This document shows, piece after piece, positions 20,013-28,429 of a stretch of 64,000 nucleotides of DNA. The stretch comes from Gymnogyps californianus (Eukaryota > Chordata > Aves > Accipitriformes > Cathartidae), in the NCBI RefSeq assembly GCF_018139145.2, contig NC_059481.1, positions 15,798,368 through 15,862,367 of the forward strand, written 5' to 3'. Position numbers and translations under genes: made by a program. The notes beneath the pieces are model-generated. The model ran no database searches. It was given only the letters and a program-made list of their open reading frames with translations, and was not told the origin of the DNA. Position 1 is the stretch's first letter, and every line of letters begins with the position of its first letter.

Positions 20013-20255
20013 TTTAATCAACAAACTTTCTACACAAGAGCCTTCCTACTAAGGGAGTACATGTATTCCTGCTTTTACTACCAGCTTCTACCACCTGGGC
20101 TTTTAAGGCCCAGGATGGTCTCTCTTCTTCAAGCTTCCCTCAGCAAGTATTTCCAGGGAGGGTAGCTTTCCAGAATCTGTCACAGGAGCAACATTCAACC
20201 CAGTCCCTGTTGCGTGAATCGATGTTGAAAGCTGTGTGTCTCTTCCGCTCCCCTC
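20013..20255 (-). other. MRPS11: MRPS11 3' UTR with ATTAAA signal
   Basis: On the - strand an ATTAAA hexamer (TTTAAT on +, 20013-20018) lies about 240 nt after the MRPS11 stop. It is the nearest good polyadenylation-signal candidate, so the 3' UTR probably ends just below it. Confidence 0.5.
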
Positions 20256-20363
20256 TCACATTCGCCTGGCTTTCCGTGGGCGGCAGCCGTTGTGTGGAAC
20301 CGGGGTGTTGTCAGTGATGGAGATGACCTCCAAACCTCCCATAGTCAAACCCTTGATGGCAGC
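20256..20363 (-). CDS. MRPS11: MRPS11 terminal exon
   Basis: After TTCCAGG-type acceptor sequence the exon starts [20 protein letters not shown] and ends [15 protein letters not shown] with TGA at 20258-20256. This is the diagnostic C-terminus of the family. Confidence 0.97.
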   Translation of the reverse strand, partial: AAIKGLTMGGLEVISITDNTPVPHNGCRPRKARRM

Positions 20364-23300
20364 CTGGAAGAACACGACAGCAGATGACACGCTGTTATCA
20401 ACACATTGAACAGCAGTGAAGGGAAGAAGCTTAGGGGAAAATAGTTTGGTCCCCCATCTGAAAATCAACTTGTTCCAATGGTTCTACTTTGTAATTATCT
20501 TAAAAATAAGTAATTCATACCAGAAAACCCAGTTTAAAACTATCTGCTCCAGTCCTTTCATCAGTGTTCCCATCAATTTTCCTACTGTAGTTCGTAGAAG
20601 TCCCAAATACAGCTTTTATTCTGCCTCCAATATGATACTACTCTAAAATTCTAATGATTCTAAAATTTCATTACTAGGAACTTGAGTGATGAATTCTTTA
20701 CATCACCTTCAGAAAAACCAAGTTAATAAGTATAGTCATGAGACCAGCCTGAATTTAGAAAGCCTGGATGATGCCTGAGAAAGAAAAATACGAAAAGAAA
20801 CTCTTGACACCTACTTTGCGTCCTGGTCCCAGTCCTTTCACCATGACTCGTACATGCAATACACCCTTCCCACGTGCTTTCTGCAAAAAGAACAACTGGT
20901 CAGTGTTCTCTCTGATATAACTACTGCTGCTCTGGCTCCCCTGGAGTCTTTCATTCCCTTTTGACCCACTACCACAGTATTCTTTAAGTAAAAATAAAGA
21001 GTAGGTAGTAACAGATACAGAAGACAAATATGGGGATTATTGCACAAAGACACTAGGAGAAAAGGAGGCCTGGATACAGCCATGGCAGTTTCAAGAGAAC
21101 TTCTGTGCTAGGCTGTCAGCTCTGCGTACAGAGAAAGCTTTAAGATCAAACTATCTGTGACCTAAAGCCAGGGCAGAAAATGACATATCCACGGATACGT
21201 GACTGAACTGGCAAGGGACTAACAAGGACTAACTCAAAGCTGTTTTCCCTTCTCTAATGCAGCGACTTCTCTCCTGTGATCAGTGGATTCCTTCTAGAGG
21301 GTAAATGAGAAAAGCAGGCAAGCTTTGTATTTGCTGTGCAGGAGTCCACACCTTCAGTGCAAAAATTCTAGGGGCTTGCAAATTGAAAATGAAAAACACC
21401 TGCTGTAAAGCATAGCCGTGCTGCCACCACGTGGATGGAGCTCCTCTGGATCTCTTGCTTTCTGTGTTGTGATGCAATTAATGTACTAACAACTTTAACA
21501 GTGACAGAATAAATCTGGCCAAGCACAGCTATGCAGCTATTATGAGGCTCCGATGAGCACAGATTAATAGCGAAGATGTTCTTATATTCCTCTGAGTCAA
21601 CAACAATAAGCTGTTGGCCACCAGTGGCACCAAACACCTCTGACATGAAAGGCTGGAGCGAGTTCCACCTCATTTAGGATGAGGATTTTCAGTTTAACCT
21701 TGCCTCATTCTGCTGTAATGAGGACCATGAGACAGCCAACCTCATCTTCTCCTGCCACCTGGACACCCACATGGTTTTTTAGAAACAATTACAGTAAATG
21801 GTATGCAGCTGGAAACTACATGTGCAAGGACATCACCTTCTCTGACTGGAACTGCTAGCAGCAGCAGCAGCTCAGTTCTCCTGTAGCAGAGAGCAAATAT
21901 AAAACATTCAGCCAGTAATTACAGCTGCTTCTCAGTCCCCTACAGTGCAAAAATTGAACTGCTGCTGATTCAGGGGCTGTATTTCCAAAATGGCTGAGAG
22001 ATGTTCACTTAGAAAAAAGGAGCTAGGCAAACTGGTGCTAGAAAAGGACAGGCTCCAAGTTACAGTTCCCAATCACAACCCGCACAGGTAAGTTCACCCT
22101 CTGGGCTTTTCTAACTGCTGTTTCAAACACGCTTTGTCTGTGTGAAGATGTGCAGCGTGTCAGATGAAGCTAGGGAAACTGTCAGCAAACAGCAGTGTGC
22201 TGCTCGAGCGCTAAGGAACAGAGCTCTGGACTGCTGCCTGGGAGCGAGGCATGCACCCAGGTAGTGGGGGGAGGCAGTCAGTGCTCCCCTCTGGGAGGGT
22301 GAGAATCATCAGTGCAGACTCACCACTGCTGCTGCCATGGCTGCGGTCTGTGCCGCGATGGCAGTTCCCTTCTTGGCATTCTGGAAGCCTTCTGTGCCAC
22401 AGGACGTACGGGCAAACGGCCTGTTGTCAAAGCTGACCACTTGAATGTGGGTGCTACAGAAAGAGAGGGGCAAAAGCAAGAAGCAAGCTAGAACAAAGCT
22501 TTATTCTCCGGTTTCTTCTCGCTCACCTTACTGGCACAGCTCGCCACAGGACTCCTGTTTCCCTTCTCCAAGCCACCCTAATTCAGCACTCCCTTTCGAG
22601 GTATCCCACTTACAGGAACCTGCTGCAGAGACCTCCCAGCAGTGACCTTCTGGTCACCCTAGAGAATCTGAGCGAGGTGGCAGAACCTTTCTGGATAAGG
22701 TGTACTTTATCCAGGTACACCTCAGATACTGCTTAGCCCTTTCAGACCCACCTCTCACCGTGAGCATTTTACCTCTTCCGTTTATTAAAAAAATGCACAA
22801 AACATTTCTAGAACTTGAAAGAGCTTTAAGAAACAGTAAAATATCACACTAGGAATCACTAATGAAACACAACCATCTCTCATGGAGAATATGACAATTT
22901 TTTCCAACAGCTGTACAGCAATAGTGCTAGAGTGGAAGGCTGGAAGTAACCTGCCATTAAAGCTGTCAGCATCTAATTATTCAGATCAGAATGTAGTCAA
23001 AACATGTAATAACAATCTTATTAAAGACACTATAAGGACAGTTATGCTTCCTGAACAGCGCTGAGGTTTGAATTCAGTATTATTATCTTCCCAGTCATGA
23101 ACACCACTCCCCTGGCTTTTTTCCTTTGAGCCTTTTGATCAAAATGATGACTGGCCAAAGCCCGGGTATGTTACAAGCTTTTATTTGCATGAGAGCAGGA
23201 ATGGAGCAGCTCATTTGCTTACTTGTTGTACGTAGCTTTGATGTGAGCTATTGGGATTTCTTCGTAGATCTTGCTATCCCATCTCATGGAGTTCCTCTGC

Positions 23301-23935
23301 AGGATTAAAGGGCTGAGGAGCAAAACAAGAGTTATCAGGCACTCACTCGTTAAATTTTGCAAAGTTTTATTTCATATTGGGAAAGAAAGAAGGGATCATG
23401 TCTCCAAAAGACACAAGCTGCGTTTGTGATTGAGTCAAGTCACTTATTTTCCTTCCTCGGCTGAAAAACGACCAAAGGCGATAAAACCTCCCAGCAAGAG
23501 GCAAATCGCAGAGCCCTCCCGGTGCGGCCTGGCCGTCTCACCTCAGGTCGGTCGTGCTCTGGTTCTCCGCCTGCTTCGCGGCCGTCGCCTCCGCAAGGTC
23601 CTGCAGCCTCTGGGGGCCGGTATGTAGGCCGCGGCACAGGGTGGCAGTACGGCCCCTGCGGGAAAGAAACGGCAGCCGGCAGTAAGGTTACCGGGGCCTC
23701 CGCCGGGCGCTGGTTGTGGGGTGGGCGAGCCGCAGGCCCGGGGCGGGGCGGGGCGGGCCCAGCGGGGCCTCCCGTGTCGGCCGCCATCACGGGGCGGGAG
23801 GACCCCAGCGATCAGCCCACAGTGAGGGGGGCCCGGCCCGGTCTTCTCCCCCCCGCCATGGCCCGCTCCCGCCGCCGCTCACCCCCAGGCTGCCCCGAGC
23901 AGCCGTTGCCAGGCGACCGCCAGCACCGCGCTCAT
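20256..23935 (-). CDS. MRPS11: MRPS11, mitochondrial ribosomal protein uS11m (six exons, complete)
   Basis: uS11m is a small-subunit protein of the mitochondrial ribosome, located on the platform near the rRNA decoding region (family knowledge). Coding exons on the - strand are 23883-23935, 23542-23655, 23223-23312, 22324-22453, 20815-20880 and 20256-20363, totalling 561 nt and 186 residues (human 194). All phases fit. The N-terminus [18 protein letters not shown] is short and Arg/Ala/Trp-rich, as in a mitochondrial presequence. The uS11 core runs from [15 protein letters not shown] through [20 protein letters not shown] and [11 protein letters not shown] to [17 protein letters not shown]. 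It ends [12 protein letters not shown], the classic S11 signature. It is divergently transcribed with MRPL46 from a shared CpG island. No defects were seen. Confidence 0.97.
20364..22323 (-). other. MRPS11: MRPS11 introns 4 and 5 (flanking exon 5)
   Basis: The introns occupy 20364-20814 and 20881-22323. They are AT-rich with no recognised repeat, RNA gene or conserved motif. Confidence 0.8.
20815..20880 (-). CDS. MRPS11: MRPS11 exon 5
   Basis: This 22-codon exon lies between TTTTTGCAG and GTAGGT, phase 0 at both ends. It encodes [20 protein letters not shown] and then RK, a conserved uS11 strand-loop. Confidence 0.95.
22324..22453 (-). CDS. MRPS11: MRPS11 exon 4
   Basis: After TTTCTGTAG the exon completes an Asn codon and encodes [20 protein letters not shown] and then [20 protein letters not shown], ending in Val at a GTGAGT donor (phase 0). 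This is the central uS11 fold region. Confidence 0.95.
22454..23222 (-). other. MRPS11: MRPS11 intron 3
   Basis: This 769-base intron contains a short perfect inverted repeat, AGGTGTAC at 22698-22705 and GTACACCT at 22715-22722, around a 9-base loop. Nothing else was recognised. Confidence 0.8.
23223..23312 (-). CDS. MRPS11: MRPS11 exon 3
   Basis: Two acceptors are possible, CTCCTCAG and the later ATCCTGCAG. Only the first fits the split codon left by exon 2, giving the SPLILQRNS start. The exon continues [20 protein letters not shown] and splits an Asn codon at a GTAAGC donor. Confidence 0.9.
23542..23655 (-). CDS. MRPS11: MRPS11 exon 2
   Basis: The acceptor is CCCGCAG and the donor GTGAGA. 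The exon reads [20 protein letters not shown] then [17 protein letters not shown], paralleling the human CTGARQLQDAAAKQK part. It starts with one and ends with two bases of split codons, which fits both neighbours. Confidence 0.88.
23883..23935 (-). CDS. MRPS11: MRPS11 exon 1 (coding part)
   Basis: The ATG at 23935-23933 sits in a GCCGCC ATG AG context, a good Kozak match. It encodes 17 residues plus two bases of a Gly codon, and ends at a GTGAGC donor. The start lies in the shared CpG island and has the expected presequence character. Confidence 0.88.
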
Positions 23936-24042
23936 GGCGGCTCCCGTAGCGCGCCCGGAGAGGTCGCCGCAAGGCACGATGGGAGCGCGGAGGAAAGATG
24001 GCGGCGCGCGCCGCTGTGCATTGTGGGCCGCGCGGCAGCGTA

Positions 24043-24207
24043 ATGGCGGCGCCCACGCAGCGAGCGGCGGGTTGGGGTCGGTGGCTTTGTACCGCTGCCG
24101 CGCCTCGGCCGTGGCGGCTTTTCGGGGCGATGTGCCTGCTACGGCTGCCACGCATCACGCAGCCTCTCGAGAAGGAGGAAGAAGAGATGGCGGCCCTCAT
24201 GGGGCAG
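24043..24207 (+). CDS. MRPL46: MRPL46 exon 1 (coding part)
   Basis: The exon encodes [20 protein letters not shown], then [14 protein letters not shown], and ends [11 protein letters not shown] at a GTAGAG donor, phase 0. Human has the parallel PWRLLGALCLQRPP and EEMASLLQQ. Translation could also begin at the in-frame ATG 45 bases upstream. Confidence 0.92.
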
Positions 24208-26617
24208 GTAGAGGGGGGGCGCTGGGGGCATGCTGATAGGAAAATGGCCGCCTCAGGCCTGGAAGGGAGAGCACTCTGTGGGGCTGGCAGCCGTGGCCGG
24301 TCCCCGGTAGCGCCTGAGGCGCTACCGGGGACCGGCCACGGCTGCCAGCCCTAGGGGGGTGACAGGCCAAGGGCTGGGAGGTGCTGATGGTCCTGTACAG
24401 CCAGTCTGGGGGCACCCTGGGTGATGTCGCTCCCCGCCATGAAGTGATACCGAGTGCTCTGTGTGCGATTTGCTGCTTGCACCAGGTATCGTGGGTCTTG
24501 GTAGCGCTCCCGTGGTGTTCCTCGATGCTGTTGGTGTCCCTGTTAGACGCTCCTGCTGCGAGCAGGGAAGTCCTGCTCAATCTCGGGGAAATTCCTGTCA
24601 TCTTGCATTCGCTGAGGTAGAAATAATTTAATTTTGCATGCCAAGTCCAGCCAGTAGTGCTGGTGGCTTACGAATTCTCTGCATTGGTCTTATAGATAGA
24701 GCTGGAGAAAAGCCACTATTCAGATCATGAAATCCGCAAGCTGGAGGAGGAGGAGCAGCTCAGGAGGAGGAAGGAAAGCATGTACGATGATGATGAAGCA
24801 CCTGGCAAAACGGTCATCATGGCTCAAGACCTGGAGGACAAGTGGGAACAGAAGTTACTGCGATTCAAAGCTGCTCCACGGATAACAGGTACAGGCTGAA
24901 GTTCATGGTGGGTGAGAACACCCTGATTGTTTGCCAAACACAGTTGAGTGCAGTTCAGTAGAGGGAAGGCATTTGCTGAGTTTTTCTTTTAAAGAGAGCC
25001 TTGTCTCTGTGGCAGCACTGTTAGCATGTGAGGAATTAACTGGCTGACAAGGGAATCAGTGTTCCCGTGCTGCAAAGGGGGGTGGGGTGGGTAGGTGTGC
25101 GTGCGTGCATGTGTGTATTCAACCTTACCAGTGCAAAATGGTGAAAGTGAATGTTGTTTCCAGACAAGAGAAATGTTTGGTTGGTTCATTCCCAAGTTCT
25201 ACCTCATGCTTTTGTTGATTTTTGTCAAGGTAGAGATCCAGACTGCTTGCTATAAACTCTTTCTGGAAATGAAACGGAGTACAGTCTAGCAGTGGGTTCC
25301 AGCTGAATCCTGCATTGGCTTCCAGAGTGACTGAGAGCGTTTCTGTCTAGATTTTTATCTTGTTTTGTGTATCCATGGTTGTGTATTATTGCTGGAAGGG
25401 TGTGAGATGCAGAGGGTTGATGAATCAAGGGGATCAGAGCAGTGCTGCCAGGAGACTTTGTTTCCAGCATGTGTTGGTTTTTGGCAGACGCTGATAAAAA
25501 CAATAATCGAACGTCGTTGAACAGGAAGCTGGACAGTAACCTGATGCTTCTGGTGAAACAGAAAATCGGTAACCAGGAGCTGTGGCTCCTGCCTCAAGTG
25601 GAATGGCAGCCTGGAGAGACGCTGCGGAGCACAGCTGAGCGAGCCATGGCTACATTTTTGGGTGTGTAGTTTGCCGTGTGCCTGGCCCTCCCTCCTCTTT
25701 GTCCCAGTGGTTTTCTTCCTGTGCCCTATCTGAGGGATATTTGCCATCTGCTGTAGTGAATCGCCTCCCGTCTGTTGGGAAAAGGCATTTCATGGCATAG
25801 GGATGGAGCTCAATGGGGTGTGCTTTCTGGCAAGAGCCGTGATCCTGGGCTCTGTAACTACATGTTGTCGCAGAGCGACTGCAGTGTGCGGAGGGCTGAC
25901 GGGGCTGGCAGACTGTGAATTGGGATCTCTGGCTGCCAGCATCTGCGGTGCCGGGTCTGGCCCTCACGGTCTGATGTTGGAGCATCACCAGATGTCCCCT
26001 GAATTGTGTAGGCTTGCTCCAGGTGTACAGCTTCTCTTTCCTTCTTGTTGCCCTGTAGCAGCTTTTGTGGCAGATGGGTGATGGCAAACCCACGTGTCCT
26101 TGCTTTTCACTGTGGGTTGGCAAAGCTTGACACCCTCTCCCTCCCTCTCTCACTCTGAGAGGACTCGCTGGACTCCAGACAAGTTGTTTTTTCATGAGAA
26201 AAGGCTTACAGTTGGTAGTAGCTCTGCTAAGAAGAGGGAACAGTCAGTCTGAACTAGATGCAAGGAGTGGCTTATGCTGCCTTTTTGTTACTATAGGAGA
26301 GCAGTTACTATTGCTCTGTGTTCTTATGTCTTGTTTTCTTTCTCTTGCATTGCTGGGGTCTTGCAGGAGATCACATTCAAGCCAAAATCCTGGGGAATGC
26401 ACCATATGGGATTTACAAGTACAAATTCCCCAGGGCCATCAGGACTGAGGATAACGTGGGAGCCAAAGTGTTCTTCTTCAAAGCCTTCCTCCAAAGCAGT
26501 GATTTGTCCCAGGCAGAGCTGAAGGAAGATTACCTGTGGGTCACAAAGGACGAGCTGGGAGATTACTTGAAGTCGGAATACCTGAAAAAAGTCAATCGAT
26601 TCCTTCTGGACTTGTAA
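24043..26617 (+). CDS. MRPL46: MRPL46, mitochondrial ribosomal protein mL46 (four exons, complete)
   Basis: mL46 belongs to the large subunit of the mitochondrial ribosome and has a Nudix-like domain (family knowledge). Coding exons 24043-24207, 24696-24888, 25488-25661 and 26367-26617 sum to 783 nt and 260 residues (human 279). All junction phases fit. The Arg/Trp/Ala-rich N-terminus looks like a mitochondrial presequence. Residues 56-118 contain a charged helix and [15 protein letters not shown]. Residues 155-178 ([20 protein letters not shown] then TFLG) align with a Nudix box whose catalytic REUXEE glutamates are not kept, in line with a structural role. The C-terminus reads [20 protein letters not shown]. 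An in-frame upstream ATG at 23998 exists, but the start at 24043 matches the mammalian MAAP start. Confidence 0.97.
24281..24351. repeat. Perfect 71-bp inverted repeat (35-bp arms, 1-bp centre)
   Basis: The left arm is 24281-24315 (begins GGGCTGGCAGCCGTGGCC, ends AGCGCCT), the centre is a single G at 24316, and the right arm is 24317-24351, an exact reverse complement. It is GC-rich and lies in MRPL46 intron 1, 73 bases after the exon. In RNA it would form a very stable near-loopless hairpin. An assembly or template-switch artefact is possible. Confidence 0.97.
24696..24888 (+). CDS. MRPL46: MRPL46 exon 2
   Basis: After GGTCTTATAG the exon reads [20 protein letters not shown], a strongly charged helix, and then [20 protein letters not shown]. 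It leaves one base of an Asp codon at a GTACAG donor. Confidence 0.95.
24889..25487 (+). other. MRPL46: MRPL46 intron 2
   Basis: This 599-base intron has a short GT/GC-alternating run (GTGTGCGTGCGTGCATGTGT) near 25095-25115. Nothing else was recognised. Confidence 0.8.
25488..25661 (+). CDS. MRPL46: MRPL46 exon 3
   Basis: After TTTTGGCAG the exon encodes [20 protein letters not shown] and [20 protein letters not shown], the degenerate Nudix region. It ends with one base of a Gly codon before GTGTGT. Confidence 0.95.
25662..26366 (+). other. MRPL46: MRPL46 intron 3
   Basis: This is a 705-base intron with normal splice sites. I recognised no repeat or RNA gene in it. Confidence 0.8.
26367..26617 (+). 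CDS. MRPL46: MRPL46 terminal exon
   Basis: After GTCTTGCAG the exon reads [20 protein letters not shown], then [20 protein letters not shown], and ends VNRFLLDL with TAA at 26615-26617. Confidence 0.96.
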
Positions 26618-26781
26618 GCGATAGGCTGTGCTCCAGCAGATGGGGAAGATGTGGGACGCGACTCCAGGGAGGAGCACAGCTGCTGCTTTGCATGGTCTGT
26701 GTGTATGAGATGTTAACTTGGGCTCTGGAGGATAATTTGCCTTTGCCTTATTTCCCAGTTCTCTTCACCGGGCCTGTACTG

Positions 26782-26787
26782 AATAAA
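26782..26787 (+). terminator. MRPL46: MRPL46 polyadenylation signal AATAAA
   Basis: A canonical AATAAA lies 165 bases after the stop codon, in a CTGAATAAATATTAAAAC context. GT/T-rich sequence follows downstream. This gives a short 3' UTR of about 190 nt. Confidence 0.85.
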
Positions 26788-26809
26788 TATTAAAACTTAT
26801 ACTCGGAAG

Positions 26810-28310
26810 TGAAGCTCTCCTGAGGGAGTTCTTTGCTCTTGTTGAATCCTCCTCCTCCACCTCTTCTGGAAATGCATGTTGTGATCTTTTCCTCTCCCAA
26901 GTGTGCGATTCCCTGGGGCTGTTGTACCCGGGAGGCTCGCTTTCCTCACCAGACTCCTGTCATAGTCTCAAGCTCAAATGGTTTCTTCTATGCAATGGCT
27001 AATGCTTGTCTCTGGTACCTGCTCTTTAATAAGAGCAGCACTGGAGGGTTATCTGTGTGTCCAGGTGGGAACAGACCCTCCTGGACATAAGGCTGGGCAA
27101 GATGGGTTTCTGGGGAGATGGAAGCTGGGATATTCACAGCTTATTAACGTTTAATCTGCGTTGGAGCTGCCTCTGGCCTAGAGTCTGTGATAAGTGGTGG
27201 CCATGGAGGACACGGATGCATGAGGAATAGGCAGCAGCTCTTTCTTTAGATGAGTGCTGCTTTTCCATCCACACTGCCCTCCTCTTGAGCCTCAAGCTAT
27301 AGCAACAGACACTGAAGGAGGGTAACACCTGAGCAGCAGCTCTCTGTCTGGGCTGCGAGGCTAACTTCCTGGCGGGGGAAGGCTGCTCTAACGTTGCTGG
27401 CTCCTGGGAGCAGCCTCAAAGGTGGCTCTGGGGAGTTCTTGTCTCCCATTCCCAGTGCATTAGGCCAGCTCTGCTAACCCAGCCCAGCTGGGACTGCCTC
27501 AGGTAGCCTGACCCTATTGCCCCAATTTATTTATTAGAAGATCTATCCTGGGCTTATATGGTGTTGTCTCACCTCTCTGGGGCAGGTTCTATTTCTTGGG
27601 CGTTTTTTTCTGGTGGTAAATGTTGCTGTTTGGTAGTCAGAGTGTGGGCCCAGTGCTGGCTGGACCTTGCAGAGAGTCAGCCTTCTTCAGCGGCAGAGAG
27701 AGAGGAAATAGCTGTCGTTAATCATCGAGAGAGAGTTCGGCCTCCAGAGGTGGAACTGGAGATTGCTATATGTATTTTATCAATCCTTTGGGAGCTGTTG
27801 AGCTGCAGGCCTCAAATTAAAGCTATCCTTAATCACTCCACAAGCCATTGGGGTGGGGGAGTAGCACAGCAGCCTTCTATTTTCTAACGCTGGGCAGTTT
27901 GGGAGCTGCAGGCTTGCCATAAATTACCAACAAAACAAAACTTGGTTTCTTGAAGCAGGCCTGGCCTGGCAAGGAGGCTGTGTCTGCAACAGAGAGCACT
28001 TGCAAAGAGGAGATAAATGCGGAGCATTTTGGCTGCTGTCTGCGGTCAGCACTGCTGAAGGGGAGGCTGTTGCCTTCTCCAGGACTGAAAGCTCCCGCAG
28101 AGAGAGGTGAGTCCTTCCCCACAAGCTGTGCCCCACCAGCCTGGGCGGCCACGGGTGCAGTCAGCTCAGGATTAGGCTTTTCTCTGCCACGCTGTTTCAG
28201 GCTGTCGCTGGCTCTGTAGCATGCAGCCCCAGAGCAGAGCTTTGTGCGCACAGACTTAGGGCATGCCCTTTGCCAAGGTCTCTGTCCTGTTTCCCACGTC
28301 AAAGGCACGC
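26810..28310. other. Intergenic, downstream of MRPL46
   Basis: This is GC-moderate unique sequence with chance ORFs and no recognised gene or repeat. It marks the start of a 37-kb gene-poor flank expected to lead toward NTRK3. Confidence 0.5.
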
Positions 28311-28425
28311 TGTGTGTTGCTGGAACAAAACTTTCAAAGCATATAAAATGCTGTTTAATTAATGCTTATTTGATCTCAAAACGAGGAACGCAAAAGAGAG
28401 AAAAGGCTGTACTGAAAGCTTGCTG
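28310..28425. promoter_or_regulatory. AT-rich islet, candidate conserved element
   Basis: This short AT-rich non-repetitive patch contains ATATAAAATGCTGTTTAATT and further TAAT/ATTA cores amid GC-rich flanks. The composition suggests a regulatory element, but no alignment was possible. Confidence 0.2.
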
Positions 28426-28429
28426 ATCT

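Larger units (their letters stand above)
23520..24350. promoter_or_regulatory. CpG island with bidirectional MRPS11/MRPL46 promoter
   Basis: CpG density is high from about 23.52 to 24.35 kb and spans exons 1-2 of MRPS11 and exon 1 of MRPL46. The two start codons are 107 bp apart on opposite strands. There is no TATA box. YY1-type motifs occur as AAGATGGCGGC at 23995-24005, and as ATGGCGGC at 23934-23941, 24043-24050 and 24187-24194. Several overlap the ATG codons, a common arrangement for YY1 in translation and mitochondrial genes. The layout implies shared, housekeeping-type expression of both ribosomal genes. Confidence 0.9.

Noticed and set aside
23293..23300. Alternative MRPS11 exon 3 acceptor ATCCTGCAG
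   Set aside because: Using it would leave the two-base split codon from exon 2 out of phase. The upstream CTCCTCAG acceptor fits.
23998..24042. Upstream in-frame ATG of MRPL46
   Set aside because: It would add 15 residues, but the ATG is part of a YY1 motif, and the MAAP start at 24043 matches mammalian MRPL46. It is kept only as an alternative start.
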